A stretch of 64,000 nucleotides of DNA from JARRQJ01 sp037381915 (GCA_037381915.1 JARRQJ010000016.1:1-64000); one strand, 5' to 3'; shown: positions 16,540-26,462, counted from the first letter of the stretch. Notes: generated from the sequence alone by a model not told the origin. Program-made: numbers and translations.

Positions 16540-17712
16540 TCACTGAGCCTGCTCGGGGACCTTAAGCATGTCGATCAGCGCCGCTGCGGCCTGACGCGCC
16601 GCATCCCGGCGCAGCCCCAGATGAATCTCGCGAAATTGTGCGACCAGTCGTGCTGTCACCCCCTTGTCATCGAGATAGGTCTTCACGGCTCCGGCCAGGC
16701 TTTCCGCACTGACAGCATCTTGTATCAATTCGGGAATCAAGGGACGCTGTGCCAGCAGGTTGGGCAGGGAATAGTATTCCACCTTGACCAGGCGCCTTAC
16801 CAGCCAATAGGTGGCCGGCTTGAGACGATAGGCCATCACCATCGGACATTTCAATAACAGCGCCTCTAACGTGGCGGTACCCGACGCCACCATGGCGGCG
16901 TCGGCGGCCGCCAAGGCCTGATGCGATTGTCCCGCTACGACGGCGACCGGGACATTTCCACCCTGCGCCCGCAACTGCTCCTTGAAAAGAGTCCGTGTCG
17001 CCTCGCTGGCCAAGGGGGCGATAAAGCGCAGTTGCGGCCTGTCCCTCAGCAGCCGCTTGGCGGCAGCGACAAACGTCCTTCCCAACATCCGCACTTCGGT
17101 CATGCGGCTGCCGGGCAGAACCGCCACCACTTCGCCTTCCAGCGGCAAACCCAGGTGACGCCGTGCCGCCGCCCGGTCCACATCCACGGGAACGGCGTCC
17201 GCAAGCGAGTGCCCTACGTAACGCACCGCGATATGGTGTTCCTCATAGAAGGCGGCTTCGAAGGGAAACAGGGTCAGCAGGAGGTCGGTGGAACGCGCGA
17301 TCTTCTTCAGGCGGTAGCGTCGCCACGCCCATACCGAGGGACTGACGTAATGTACGGTGGGAATGCCGGCGCGTTTCAGCGCGCCTTCCAAGCCCAGATT
17401 GAAATCCGGCGCATCGATGCCCACGAACAGGTCGGGCGGGTCGGCTAGGAACGCGGAGATCAAATCTCGGCGTATCCTAGACAGTTCGCGGAAATGTCCC
17501 AATACTTCCACCAGGCCCATTACCGCCAGCTTCTCCGCGGGGTACAGCGCCCGGCACCCCTGCTCGACCATCCGCGGCCCGGCGATGCCGACGAAGGCCG
17601 CATCCGGCAGCCGCTGTCTTAGCGCAGCGATCAGTGCCGCACCCAGCATGTCGCCGGAAGCCTCACCCGCCACGATGCCGATACGGACCGTCACATTCCG
17701 CGGCTGAAGCAA
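16540..17712 (-). CDS. lpxB: Lipid-A-disaccharide synthase
   Basis: LpxB joins UDP-2,3-diacylglucosamine and lipid X to form the disaccharide of lipid A, at the inner face of the inner membrane. The 390-residue protein has the N-terminal GIVAGEASGDMLGA, FVGIDAPDFN, HYVSPSVWAWR, VAVLPGSRMTEV and the C-terminal VPELIQ-like region (PLIPELIQD). The start is uncertain: TTG at 17712 or GTG at 17694 (giving MTVRIGIV), neither with a clear ribosome binding site. It is the last gene of the lpxD-fabZ-lpxA-lpxB run, 82 bp after lpxA. Confidence 0.95.
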   Translation of the reverse strand: MLQPRNVTVRIGIVAGEASGDMLGAALIAALRQRLPDAAFVGIAGPRMVEQGCRALYPAEKLAVMGLVEVLGHFRELSRIRRDLISAFLADPPDLFVGIDAPDFNLGLEGALKRAGIPTVHYVSPSVWAWRRYRLKKIARSTDLLLTLFPFEAAFYEEHHIAVRYVGHSLADAVPVDVDRAAARRHLGLPLEGEVVAVLPGSRMTEVRMLGRTFVAAAKRLLRDRPQLRFIAPLASEATRTLFKEQLRAQGGNVPVAVVAGQSHQALAAADAAMVASGTATLEALLLKCPMVMAYRLKPATYWLVRRLVKVEYYSLPNLLAQRPLIPELIQDAVSAESLAGAVKTYLDDKGVTARLVAQFREIHLGLRRDAARQAAAALIDMLKVPEQAQ

Positions 17713-17794
17713 AAAAGAGCAGGAAAAAAGGAGAATGTCACCACGTCTGTCCTGCGAACGCGGTTGCCCGGTTCGATTCCGCCGCGCCGCTCAT

Positions 17795-18565
17795 TTATCG
17801 AACGATCCCGCGCGTGGATTTTTCCAGAAAATCCACCATGAGTCCGATTTCCGGGCAGACCGGTATCTGTTCCTTGAGATGGGCGATAGCGTCTTTCAAG
17901 GTGAGATTGGCGCGATAAATGGTCTTATAGGCGCGCCGCAGGTGAGCGATGGTGTCCGCACTGAAACCGCGACGGCGCAGGCCTTCGGCGTTCAGTCCGT
18001 GAGGCGCCGCGGAATAACCCGACACCATGATGTACGGCGGGACATCCTTGGCGATGCCGCTGCTGAATGCCGTAAAAGAATGGGTACCCAGATTGCAGAA
18101 CTGATGAACCAGACTGAAGCCGCCGAGGATGACGTGGTCTTCAACGGTCACATGCCCGGCCAGCGAGGCGTTATTGGCGAAGATGGTATGGTTACCGATT
18201 TGACAATCATGGGCGATATGCACGTAGGCCATGATCCAGTTGTCACTGCCGATGCGCGTCGCACCGCCGCCCTGCACCGTACCGCGATTGAGGGTACAAA
18301 ATTCGCGGATCACGTTGCGGTCGCCGATTTCGAGCAGGGTCGCCTCACCGCCGTACTTTTTGTCCTGGGGCATCTCGCCTATGGAGGCGAATTGAAAAAT
18401 CTTATTTTGACGGCCGATACGGGTGGGACCGTTGATCACCACATGGGGACCGATCCAGCTACCCTCGCCGATAACCACGTCGGGACCGATGACGGAGAAT
18501 GGTCCCACTTCCACGTCGGGAGCTACTTCCGCCTTGGGATGTATGACCGCTCGCGAATCGATCAA
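17795..18565 (-). CDS. lpxA: UDP-N-acetylglucosamine acyltransferase
   Basis: LpxA adds the first 3-hydroxyacyl chain to UDP-GlcNAc, starting lipid A synthesis. The start is TTG at 18565, overlapping the fabZ stop in TTGA; the reading frame is open further upstream but that part lies inside fabZ. The 256-residue product is a left-handed beta-helix of hexapeptide repeats (IHPKAEVAPDVEVGPFSVIG and so on). The catalytic base is His119 in HIAHDCQIGNH. A C-terminal helical domain carries LRRRGFSADTI. Length is close to E. coli LpxA (262). Confidence 0.95.
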   Translation of the reverse strand: MIDSRAVIHPKAEVAPDVEVGPFSVIGPDVVIGEGSWIGPHVVINGPTRIGRQNKIFQFASIGEMPQDKKYGGEATLLEIGDRNVIREFCTLNRGTVQGGGATRIGSDNWIMAYVHIAHDCQIGNHTIFANNASLAGHVTVEDHVILGGFSLVHQFCNLGTHSFTAFSSGIAKDVPPYIMVSGYSAAPHGLNAEGLRRRGFSADTIAHLRRAYKTIYRANLTLKDAIAHLKEQIPVCPEIGLMVDFLEKSTRGIVR

Positions 18566-19092
18566 ACGTCTACTTCCCTGTGTGCGCACATCAGATCGGC
18601 GCTGGCCACCACTCGGCCATCCACCTTGGCCTCCCCGCTGAACTTCCATACACCGCGCACGGCGCGCTGAAGTTTGACGTCCAGAATCAGTTGATCGCCC
18701 GGCTCGACGGGCTGCTTGAACCGGGCGTTGTCGACCGACGCCAGATAATACATGGTGCCGCTGGCCGGCGTCGCTTTCGCGGTCTTGAACGCCAGGATCC
18801 CGGTGGCCTGCGCCAGCGCCTCTATGATCAGCACCCCCGGCATCACCGGCCGCCGCGGGAAATGCCCCGTGAAGTACGGTTCATTGACTGAGACGTTCTT
18901 CACCGCCACCAATGCCTCGCCCGGCGTGCAGGCCAGCACCTTGTCGATCAGGAGAAACGGATAACGGTGCGGCAGATATTTGAGTATTTCATGAATATCC
19001 ATTGGATACGGGACCACCTCGGCTTGTGCCGCGGTGGCGGTCGCCGGCTCGTGCTCCGCACATGACCCCTTGGGCGGTACAGTATCTGACAT
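18562..19092 (-). CDS. fabZ: 3-hydroxyacyl-ACP dehydratase
   Basis: FabZ dehydrates 3-hydroxyacyl-ACP in each round of fatty acid elongation and competes with LpxA for its substrate. I chose ATG at 19092 because AAAGGA lies just upstream, giving 176 residues. The catalytic residues are His77 in TGHFPRRPVMPG and Glu91 in IIEALAQ. The conserved core begins at MDIHEILKYLPHRYPFLLID, so about 30 residues are a non-conserved leader. Other starts are ATG at 19137, which overlaps the lpxD stop, and ATG at 19002. It sits between lpxD and lpxA. Confidence 0.93.
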   Translation of the reverse strand: MSDTVPPKGSCAEHEPATATAAQAEVVPYPMDIHEILKYLPHRYPFLLIDKVLACTPGEALVAVKNVSVNEPYFTGHFPRRPVMPGVLIIEALAQATGILAFKTAKATPASGTMYYLASVDNARFKQPVEPGDQLILDVKLQRAVRGVWKFSGEAKVDGRVVASADLMCAHREVDV

Positions 19093-19133
19093 ATTCGTTT
19101 GATCCTTTGTTACCGAACGGTACAGGCGGGTCT

Positions 19134-20159
19134 TCACTCGCCAGTTGTATCCTTAATTACGGCCTCCAGCCGCCGTAGACGTCGCGCCATATCGTCCAGC
19201 TGATGAAAGCGCGCATAATTCCTGCGCCATTCACGATTGGCCTCCAACGGCGTCCCGGACGAATATACCCCGGGTTTGCGGATGGAATGGGCGACGAACG
19301 ACATCCCCGTGATATGCACATCGTCGGCGATCTCGGTATGGCCGACGATCCCCACTCCCCCACCGATGGTGCAGCGCGAACCGATCCGCGCGCTCCCCGC
19401 GATTCCCGTGCAGCCTGCGATAGCGGTGTGAGCCCCTATATAAACATTGTGCGCGACTTGAATCTGATTATCCAGCTTTACCCCGTCTTCTATAATCGTA
19501 TCGTCCAGGGCGCCGCGGTCCACCGTGGTGTTCGCCCCGATCTCCACATCGTCGCCTATGATCACTCCGCCCAGCTGCGGGACCTTCACCCACCTGCCCC
19601 CATCGTTCGCCAGGCCGAAACCGTCGCTGCCTATCACCACCCCAGGGTGCAGCACCACGCGCTTGCCTATGCGACTACCGTGACAAATGGTCACATTCGC
19701 CACCAGACGGCTTCCTGTGCCGATGCGGCTACCTTTGCCGATTACGCAGCCCGGGCCCACCGTTACCTGGGACCCGATCTCGACTCCCTCCTCAATCACG
19801 CTATGCGGACCGATCCAGGCGCTGGGATCGATGGCGCTGCCGTCCTCCACTACTGCACTGGGGTGGCGCCCCTGCCGCATGATCGGCATAGGCGTCAACA
19901 GGGCAGCGATCCGCGCATAGCTCAAATAGGGATCGGCGGCCACCAGAGCGTTGCTGGGACAGGCGGACTGGTATTCCTCGGTGATGATCACGGCGGAAGC
20001 CGCCGTGCTGGACAGATACTTGGTATAACGGGGATTGGCCAGGAACGAGATATCGCCCGGCCTGGCATTTTGCAAGGTCGCCACGCCATGTATCTCGCAG
20101 TCGGCATCTCCGTCGACACGTCCGCCAACGTGCTCGGCAAGTTGTGCGAGGGTTTTCAT
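19134..20159 (-). CDS. lpxD: UDP-3-O-(3-hydroxyacyl)glucosamine N-acyltransferase
   Basis: LpxD adds the N-linked acyl chain in the third step of lipid A synthesis. The N-terminal uridine-binding domain (about 1-105; GDISFLANPRYTKYL) is followed by hexapeptide repeats with long loops (VGPGCVIGKGSRIGTGSRL), the catalytic His in QIQVAHNVYIGAHT and GGVGIVGHTEIADDV. A C-terminal amphipathic helix ends the protein. The length of 341 residues is normal. A GTG one codon earlier (20162) is an alternative start. It is downstream of skp as in most proteobacteria. Confidence 0.96.
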   Translation of the reverse strand: MKTLAQLAEHVGGRVDGDADCEIHGVATLQNARPGDISFLANPRYTKYLSSTAASAVIITEEYQSACPSNALVAADPYLSYARIAALLTPMPIMRQGRHPSAVVEDGSAIDPSAWIGPHSVIEEGVEIGSQVTVGPGCVIGKGSRIGTGSRLVANVTICHGSRIGKRVVLHPGVVIGSDGFGLANDGGRWVKVPQLGGVIIGDDVEIGANTTVDRGALDDTIIEDGVKLDNQIQVAHNVYIGAHTAIAGCTGIAGSARIGSRCTIGGGVGIVGHTEIADDVHITGMSFVAHSIRKPGVYSSGTPLEANREWRRNYARFHQLDDMARRLRRLEAVIKDTTGE

Positions 20160-20174
20160 CACGGATGCTCGGCC

Positions 20175-20732
20175 CTATTTTTTGGGTGCAGAAGCGCTGC
20201 CCGAGGTCTTCATCTCGGCACGTAGTTTATCCAGGACCTGATCCGTCAAATCGATGCTGTGGCTGGCATACGCCACTCCCTCATAGACGATGAGGTCGTA
20301 ATGCTGCTCCTTGCCAATCTGTTCGATGGCCGCTTGAATCACGCCGAGCAATTTGTTCATTTCCTCATTCTTCCGCAGATTGAGATCCTCCCGGAATTCA
20401 TCACTCTTACGCTGCACGTCCCGCTGCAAATTGAGAATATCGCGGTTGAGCTTGCTGTGTTCCGATTCGCTCATGATCGAGCCGTCACGCGTCATACGGT
20501 CCTGCATCTTCTTGAGCCGATCCTGTTTGGACCGCAGGTCTTTTTCCTTGCCGGAGAACTCCTGCTTCAAACGCTTGCTGACGTCCTCCGCCTGCGGGGA
20601 TTCATCCAATAATCTAGCGGCATTGACATAGCCGATCTTAAGCTCCGCGTGCGCCGCGGGAATCACCGTCAACAACGCCGCAAACAGTAGAAATATTCTC
20701 TTGCCCATCATCTTCACAAACCCGGATTTCAT
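20175..20732 (-). CDS. skp: Periplasmic chaperone Skp/OmpH
   Basis: Skp holds unfolded outer-membrane proteins on their way to the BAM complex. The signal peptide is visible (KRIFLLFAALLTVIPAAHA, cleavage before ELKIGYVN). The mature part begins with the beta-strand body IGYVNAARLLDESPQAE and continues with long charged coiled-coil helices that form the tentacles (about 50-130). It then returns to the body with YDLIVYEGVAYAS. Starting at ATG 20732, 4 bp after the bamA stop, it has 185 residues. ATGs at 20711 and 20708 are possible and would shorten the n-region. Confidence 0.92.
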   Translation of the reverse strand: MKSGFVKMMGKRIFLLFAALLTVIPAAHAELKIGYVNAARLLDESPQAEDVSKRLKQEFSGKEKDLRSKQDRLKKMQDRMTRDGSIMSESEHSKLNRDILNLQRDVQRKSDEFREDLNLRKNEEMNKLLGVIQAAIEQIGKEQHYDLIVYEGVAYASHSIDLTDQVLDKLRAEMKTSGSASAPKK

Positions 20733-20736
20733 CGTT

Positions 20737-23019
20737 CTAGAATACCGTACCCAAGGAGAATTGGAAAATCTCGGTGTTGTCCGTAGCCTTGGCATTTAAC
20801 GCCTTGGCCAAACTAAAAGTCAACGGCCCGATCGGTGACAGCCATACCGCGGACACTCCCGAAGAATAACGCAATTCCCCAGCGTCGAAGCTAGTTGAAT
20901 CCTTATAGACGTTACCCGCATCGAAAAACAGCCCCATGCGAAACGAGGCGTTATCCTTCATGAATGGCGGGTTAAAGTACAATTCCGCGCTGGCGGCCGT
21001 ATTGAGCGCACCGCCCAAGGCAACTCCGTTTTCTTTCGGCCCCAAAGTATTGGAGCGATAGCCGCGCACGGAGTGCACGCCGCCCGCATAGTAATTCTCA
21101 AAGAACGGGAATCCCACGGTGTTGCCGTAAGCCGCGCCGTAATCCACTTCACCGTTTAGGGACAAGGTGAAAATATCGAACAGAGGACGATACCAGGTGG
21201 TCTGCGTAGAAAGCTTGTAATAGTTGATGTCACTACCCGGCAGGACGGTGGTGGCCGACAGGCTTTGCAGCAGCCCGCTGTCTGGGAAGAACGCCTTGTT
21301 GCGGGTATCGTGTGACCAATTTAACGTAAGCTTGAATGTCCCGAACTTGCTGCCGTTCGTACTGAGAAACTGCAGGTAGGCCTGCGGGGTCAGGGAATTG
21401 GTCTTGAGCCTTATTTGCTCGTACCCGAGCGAGGCCCGCATAGTGTTGAATTCACTCAAGGGTATCCCGTAATTGACGCTCCCACCCAGGGCGTCCGAAG
21501 TGTATGAACCCACATTGGCCTGCCCGGCATCGGTGGTGCGCAAAAACATGCTGAAGCCGCGGCTGACTCCATTCATCGTATAATAGGGATTGGTATAGGA
21601 AAAACTATAAACGGTGTTGACCTTGCTGTTGTTGATCGAGGCGCTGACATGCTTGCCGGTGCCCATAAAGTTCTCTTGGTTGACACTGGCGTTGAGCAGC
21701 AATCCCTGCGACTGAGAGAATCCCACGCCGGCGGTCAGGCTGCCGAATGAGGAACGTTCTTTGACATTGAAATCGACATCGACCTGGTCGTCGGTACCGG
21801 GAACCGCGGGAGTCTCGACGTTCACCTGTTCGAAGTAACCGAGTTTTTGCAGCCGCTCTCGGGAGCGGTTGACGCTGTCAGTGGAAATCCAGCCGTTTTC
21901 AATTTGGCGAATCTCGCGGCGCAGGACTTCATCCCGGGTTCGGCTGTTGCCGCTGATATTGATGCGCCGTACATAGACGCGCTTGCCCGGATCGACGAAG
22001 AAAGTCAACTTCACCGTTCGTTTCTTGGGATCAAGCTCAGGCGTCGGGTTGATGTTGGCGAAGGCGTAGCCATCCTCCCCAAGACGCTCGTTGATGCGTG
22101 CGCTGGATTCGGTCACCTTCTTGCGGGAAAAGATCTCGCCGGGTTTGATGCTGATCAGGGCGGCCAACTCCGGTTCCGGCACCTTGAGATCGCCGGCCAG
22201 TTTCACGCCGCTGACGGTGAACTGATCGCCTTCGGTGATATTGATGGTGATGTACACGTCCTTCTTATCGGGGGTAATGGCCACTTGGGTGGAATCGATG
22301 CTGAAATTGATGTAACCGCGATCGAGATAATAGGAACGCAGGGTCTCCAGGTCGGCCGCCAGCTTCTGCTTGGAATATTGATCGTTGTCGGTGAACACGG
22401 AAAACAGCGCGGGCGGTCCCAGCTGAAAATTGCTCAACAGCGTCTCCTCGCTGAAGGCATGATTGCCGACGACGGTAATCCGGCTGATCTTGGCGACCTT
22501 GCCTTCGTCGATCTTAAGATTGACTTCCACGCGGTTACGATCCTGATGTTTGACTTCCGAGGTGATCTTGACGCCGTATTTCCCCCGCGCGAAATATTGC
22601 CGCTCCAACTCTCGTTTGACTTGTTCAAGCATGGAACGGTCGAATACCCGTCCTTCCGCCAGACCGATACGCTTCAGAGCGTCGGTAAGATCCTCGGTCT
22701 TTATGTCCTTATTGCCGGATATGTTCACCTTGGAGATGGACGGCCGCTCCACCACCTTCACGATCAGTTCGTTGCCGCGGTGCTCCAGTGAGACATCCGA
22801 GAAAAATCCGGTCTTGAACAGGGCGCGTATCGCCTCGGCGGCGCGTTGATCGTTCAAGGTGTCGCCCACGGCAATGGGCAAATAATTGAAGACCGTGCCC
22901 ACCTCTATTCTTTGCAGGCCTTCGACATGGATTTCTTTAACGACAAAGGGTTCGAAGGCCCAAGCCCGGGCCGCCGGCCAACAAGCGGCCAGCAACAATA
23001 ATATGAGCGCCTTTCTCAT
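20737..23019 (-). CDS. bamA: Outer-membrane assembly factor BamA
   Basis: BamA is the core of the beta-barrel assembly machine. The 760-residue precursor has a signal peptide (ALILLLLAACWPAARAWA), five POTRA domains (about 22-420; VKEIHVEGLQRIEVGTVFNY opens the first) and a C-terminal 16-strand barrel. The barrel includes the conserved VRGYRSN segment of loop 6 and ends in Phe (FSLGTVF), the usual C-terminal signature. It lies between rseP and skp in the order found across proteobacteria, which links barrel assembly with the sigma-E protease and the chaperone. Confidence 0.97.
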   Translation of the reverse strand: MRKALILLLLAACWPAARAWAFEPFVVKEIHVEGLQRIEVGTVFNYLPIAVGDTLNDQRAAEAIRALFKTGFFSDVSLEHRGNELIVKVVERPSISKVNISGNKDIKTEDLTDALKRIGLAEGRVFDRSMLEQVKRELERQYFARGKYGVKITSEVKHQDRNRVEVNLKIDEGKVAKISRITVVGNHAFSEETLLSNFQLGPPALFSVFTDNDQYSKQKLAADLETLRSYYLDRGYINFSIDSTQVAITPDKKDVYITINITEGDQFTVSGVKLAGDLKVPEPELAALISIKPGEIFSRKKVTESSARINERLGEDGYAFANINPTPELDPKKRTVKLTFFVDPGKRVYVRRINISGNSRTRDEVLRREIRQIENGWISTDSVNRSRERLQKLGYFEQVNVETPAVPGTDDQVDVDFNVKERSSFGSLTAGVGFSQSQGLLLNASVNQENFMGTGKHVSASINNSKVNTVYSFSYTNPYYTMNGVSRGFSMFLRTTDAGQANVGSYTSDALGGSVNYGIPLSEFNTMRASLGYEQIRLKTNSLTPQAYLQFLSTNGSKFGTFKLTLNWSHDTRNKAFFPDSGLLQSLSATTVLPGSDINYYKLSTQTTWYRPLFDIFTLSLNGEVDYGAAYGNTVGFPFFENYYAGGVHSVRGYRSNTLGPKENGVALGGALNTAASAELYFNPPFMKDNASFRMGLFFDAGNVYKDSTSFDAGELRYSSGVSAVWLSPIGPLTFSLAKALNAKATDNTEIFQFSLGTVF

Positions 23020-23038
23020 CGGCTACAACATCCAATCA

Positions 23039-24400
23039 TTATTCGACGAGTTGGGTTATATCGTTATAAAAGGCGATCGCCATGATGACCAGCAATATGG
23101 CTATCCCGATGCGCTGGCCCAGCGCTTGCGCTTCCTCGGACAAAGGGCTGCCCTTTACGAATTCAATCACGTAATAAAAGAGATGGCCGCCGTCCAACAC
23201 CGGGATGGGCAACAGATTAAGCACGCCCAGACTCAAACTGACGATGGCCAGAAACGACAAAAACGCCAACGCGCCCGCATGCGCCGTGTAGCCGGCATAT
23301 TTGGCGATGCTGATAGGACCGCTGATATTGGAAACGGACACCCGGCCGCTCACCATTCCCCATAGCATGCGGACGGTAAGCGCGGACATGTCCCAGGTCT
23401 TGGTCGCCGCCTTGCCCAACGCCACCAGCGGTGAATAACGCACAACGGAAAGCAGTTTCTGGTTATTGCCCTGCGGGGTCGCGACCCCCACCCCCACATA
23501 GCCGTATTCACCACCCTGTTCCTTCTTCAAGCGCGGCGTTACGTCCAGGGTCAAATGCTCTCCGTTGCGCTCGATCTCCATCCGGATGGATTGACCGGGA
23601 TGGGCACGCACGTAGTTCACCCAGGCTTCCCAATCGGCAATGGGTTTGCCGTCACACTTCAAAATCTTGTCGCCGACCTTCAGTCCCGCCTGCGCGGCCG
23701 GCTCCCCCGGTTCGATAACGCCGACCACCGCCTGCAGAATCGGCTGGTAGGGCTGGATGCCCAGGGTCTTGAGAAGATCTCCCTGGTTCATGTCTTTGCT
23801 GACCGAATGGAGATCGAGGACACGCTCCTGCGTGTCACCTGCAGCATCGTGCACCTTGACGGGAACCGAAGTTTGCGTAAGTGCACTGTCCAGCAAGGTC
23901 AATACCACGCTTTGCCAACCGTCGGTCTGGGTGTGGTCCACGCTGGTAATGACATCACCGCTCATGAATCCGCCGCGGGCCGCCGCGCTGTCGGGGACGA
24001 CCTCGCCGACCATGGGTTTGACGACAGTGATGCCGAACATGAATACCAGCCAATAGGCGGCGATGGCGAGCAGAAAATTGCTCAGCGGGCCGGCGGCGAC
24101 GATCGCGAAGCGTTTCGCCAGCGGTTGGCGGTTGAAGGCGCGGTGGCGTTCCTGTTCCGCCACTGGGCCTTCGCGCTCGTCCAGCATGCGCACGTAACCA
24201 CCCACCGGCAGCGCCGCCACCACGTATTCTGTCTGATCGGGGCCGCGCCGCCGCATCCACAACGGCTTGCCGAAGCCGATGGAATACCTCAGAACCTTGA
24301 CCCCCAGCTTACGCGCCACCCAAAAATGGCCGTATTCGTGGATCGCGATCAAGACCCCGATAGCCACCAGAAAATAAAACAGTGACGATAATATAGTCAT
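23039..24400 (-). CDS. rseP: Regulated intramembrane protease RseP
   Basis: RseP cuts the anti-sigma factor RseA in the membrane to release sigma-E and also removes signal peptide remnants. The 453-residue protein has the zinc motif HEYGH (21-25) in the first membrane helix and the third ligand in LNLLPIPVLDGGHL in a later one. Two PDZ domains lie between (about 115-310; for example GEPAAQAGLKVGDKILKCDG). There are four hydrophobic helices. It is 11 bp after dxr's stop and 19 bp before bamA. Confidence 0.97.
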   Translation of the reverse strand: MTILSSLFYFLVAIGVLIAIHEYGHFWVARKLGVKVLRYSIGFGKPLWMRRRGPDQTEYVVAALPVGGYVRMLDEREGPVAEQERHRAFNRQPLAKRFAIVAAGPLSNFLLAIAAYWLVFMFGITVVKPMVGEVVPDSAAARGGFMSGDVITSVDHTQTDGWQSVVLTLLDSALTQTSVPVKVHDAAGDTQERVLDLHSVSKDMNQGDLLKTLGIQPYQPILQAVVGVIEPGEPAAQAGLKVGDKILKCDGKPIADWEAWVNYVRAHPGQSIRMEIERNGEHLTLDVTPRLKKEQGGEYGYVGVGVATPQGNNQKLLSVVRYSPLVALGKAATKTWDMSALTVRMLWGMVSGRVSVSNISGPISIAKYAGYTAHAGALAFLSFLAIVSLSLGVLNLLPIPVLDGGHLFYYVIEFVKGSPLSEEAQALGQRIGIAILLVIMAIAFYNDITQLVE

Positions 24401-24411
24401 GTCTCCAGCGC

Positions 24412-25593
24412 CTACGCCGCCTTATGCGCTATCAATTCCCGCGCCCAGCCCCGGGCGTGGGCGTCCTCTTCCAAAATGAGGTTCAATGACGAAGCCGTCT
24501 TTGACGGAATCTCGTTCAAGGTCGCCTCCACTATCTCCGCTATGGCCGTAAAAGCCAGTTCTCCGTCCAAGAACGCCTGCACCGCCACTTCGTTGGCGGC
24601 GCTCAACACCGTGGTGGCGGTACCGCCCGACGCCAAGGCGTCGTAGGCCAAACGCAGGCAGGGGAAACGCCTTGTATCCGGTGCAGAAAAATTCAATTGC
24701 GCCACGTCGAACAAATCGAGGCGCTCCACCCCCGAGGCAATGCGTTCCGGCCAGGCCAGCGCACAGGCGATCGGCGTGCGCATGTCCGGGCTACCCATCT
24801 GCGCCAGGATGGAACCGTCCACGTATTCCACCATGGAATGAATGACACTTTGCGGATGGATCACCACCTGAATCCGTTCCGGCGACGTGGCGAATAGCCA
24901 GCGTGCCTCGATCACTTCCAAACCCTTGTTCATCATGGTCGCCGAATCGACCGAGATCTTCCGCCCCATTTCCCAGTTGGGATGGGCGCAGGCCTGCGCG
25001 GGGGTCACTTCGCGCAATTCGTCCAGCGGCGTGGTACGAAACGGGCCGCCCGAGGCGGTCAATAGGATACGACTGACGCCAAGCTCCTCCAGGCCCCTGC
25101 CCGACATCGTCGGCAGACACTGCAAAATGGCGTTGTGTTCGCTGTCCACGGGCAACAGCTCCGCGTTATGCAGGCGCACTTCGTCCATGAATATCTGACC
25201 GGACATGACCAAGGCCTCTTTATTGGCGAGAAGTATGCGCTTCCCGGCACGCACGGCAGCCAGGGCCGGCATCAGCCCCGCCGCCCCCACGATCGCCGCC
25301 ATCACACATGCGACCCGTGGATGTGCGGCGATGGTCTCCAGGCCCTGGATTCCCGCCAGCACCTCTATATGAGAGTCGATCTTGCGCAGGCGTTCACGCA
25401 AACGCTGGGCGGCCAGTTCGTCCGCCATCACCGCATAGTCCGGATGATGCTCGCGACACAGTGCGGCGAGTCGCTCTACGTCGGTATTGGCGGACAGGCC
25501 AACGACGCGATAGCGATCCGGGTGACGCCGCAGTACATCCAAGGTACTCACGCCGATGGAGCCGGTAGCACCCAATATGGATACCCCGATCAT
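24412..25593 (-). CDS. dxr: 1-deoxy-D-xylulose 5-phosphate reductoisomerase
   Basis: Dxr converts DXP to 2-C-methylerythritol 4-phosphate with NADPH, the committed step of the MEP isoprenoid pathway. The N-terminal nucleotide site is GATGSIG. The metal and substrate sites are PVDSEHNAI, LTASGGPFR, SVDSATMMNKGLEVIEA and HPQSVIHSMVEYVDGS. I chose ATG at 25593, which overlaps the cdsA stop in ATGA; a GTG at 25602 is an alternative. The product has 393 residues, the normal length. It supplies precursors for UppS, encoded two genes upstream. Confidence 0.96.
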   Translation of the reverse strand: MIGVSILGATGSIGVSTLDVLRRHPDRYRVVGLSANTDVERLAALCREHHPDYAVMADELAAQRLRERLRKIDSHIEVLAGIQGLETIAAHPRVACVMAAIVGAAGLMPALAAVRAGKRILLANKEALVMSGQIFMDEVRLHNAELLPVDSEHNAILQCLPTMSGRGLEELGVSRILLTASGGPFRTTPLDELREVTPAQACAHPNWEMGRKISVDSATMMNKGLEVIEARWLFATSPERIQVVIHPQSVIHSMVEYVDGSILAQMGSPDMRTPIACALAWPERIASGVERLDLFDVAQLNFSAPDTRRFPCLRLAYDALASGGTATTVLSAANEVAVQAFLDGELAFTAIAEIVEATLNEIPSKTASSLNLILEEDAHARGWARELIAHKAA

Positions 25594-26420
25594 GTCGGCC
25601 ACTCGAGCAGGCTCAGCCCTAGATAAAAGGCCGGTGCCGCCGCGGTAATGCTATCGATCCGGTCCAAGGCCCCTCCGTGTCCCGGAAGCAGGTGGCTGCT
25701 GTCCTTCACTCCGGCACTGCGCTTGAAAAGGCTCTCCAACAGATCGCCTACCACCGATACCATCACCACCACCAAGCATAAGGGAAGGAACCAGATCATG
25801 GCCTCCCCCGACAACCCCAGCAAGCGCCCGCCGGCCACCGCCACCACCGCAGCGGCCGACAGCCCGCCGATGAATCCTTCCCAGGTCTTACCGGGACTGA
25901 CCTGTGGTGCCATTTTGTTCCGGCCGAAGCGGCGGCCGGCAAAATAAGCGCCGCTGTCCGCCGCCCAGATCAACGCGAACAGAAACAGGACGTAGCCGGG
26001 ACCGAAGACGGCTTCTTGATGCAAGGCACGCAGGCTGAGAAAGGCCGGCAACAAGATCAGGCATCCGCTAAACAGGCCTCGCCAAGGTAGAGTACCTGGC
26101 GACGCGCCCGATTTGAAGCGAATCACCCACACCGTGGCGACAGCCCACCATATCATAGCCACGGCGCAGATAACACGCGTCGCTGTGGGTGTAATCTCTC
26201 CCGCGACGGCCAAGCCGAGCGTAACCGTTACCGCCGCGACAAAAACCAACCACGCCAAGAATCCCAATCTCACCAGTCTGCCCCATTCCCATGCGGCGAT
26301 AAATACCATCGCGGCGATCAACAGCGAAAAGTAGAAAGTCGAGGATTTCAGAACGATCCCGCTGAACACCGGGATCAGTATGGCAGCGGTCAAAAGGCGC
26401 TGTGCAAGGTCTCTTGACAT
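25590..26420 (-). CDS. cdsA: Phosphatidate cytidylyltransferase (CDP-diacylglycerol synthase)
   Basis: CdsA makes CDP-diacylglycerol from phosphatidic acid and CTP at the inner membrane, the branch point for phospholipids such as the PssA product encoded at 61.1 kb. The 276-residue protein has about eight transmembrane helices and the family signature near the C-terminus, SLFKRSAGVKDSSHLLPGHG followed by GALDRIDS. The middle motif SPGKTWEGFIGG is also conserved. It overlaps dxr by 4 bp and follows uppS by 42 bp. Confidence 0.96.
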   Translation of the reverse strand: MSRDLAQRLLTAAILIPVFSGIVLKSSTFYFSLLIAAMVFIAAWEWGRLVRLGFLAWLVFVAAVTVTLGLAVAGEITPTATRVICAVAMIWWAVATVWVIRFKSGASPGTLPWRGLFSGCLILLPAFLSLRALHQEAVFGPGYVLFLFALIWAADSGAYFAGRRFGRNKMAPQVSPGKTWEGFIGGLSAAAVVAVAGGRLLGLSGEAMIWFLPLCLVVVMVSVVGDLLESLFKRSAGVKDSSHLLPGHGGALDRIDSITAAAPAFYLGLSLLEWPT

Positions 26421-26462
26421 TAACCTTGGCCACGGTGAAAGAGGTATTTCTGGCGAGAGAGC

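Noticed and set aside
21847..22791. Long open frame opposite bamA (314 codons)
   Set aside because: It mirrors the codon pattern of bamA on the other strand, has no family motif, and bamA is certain.
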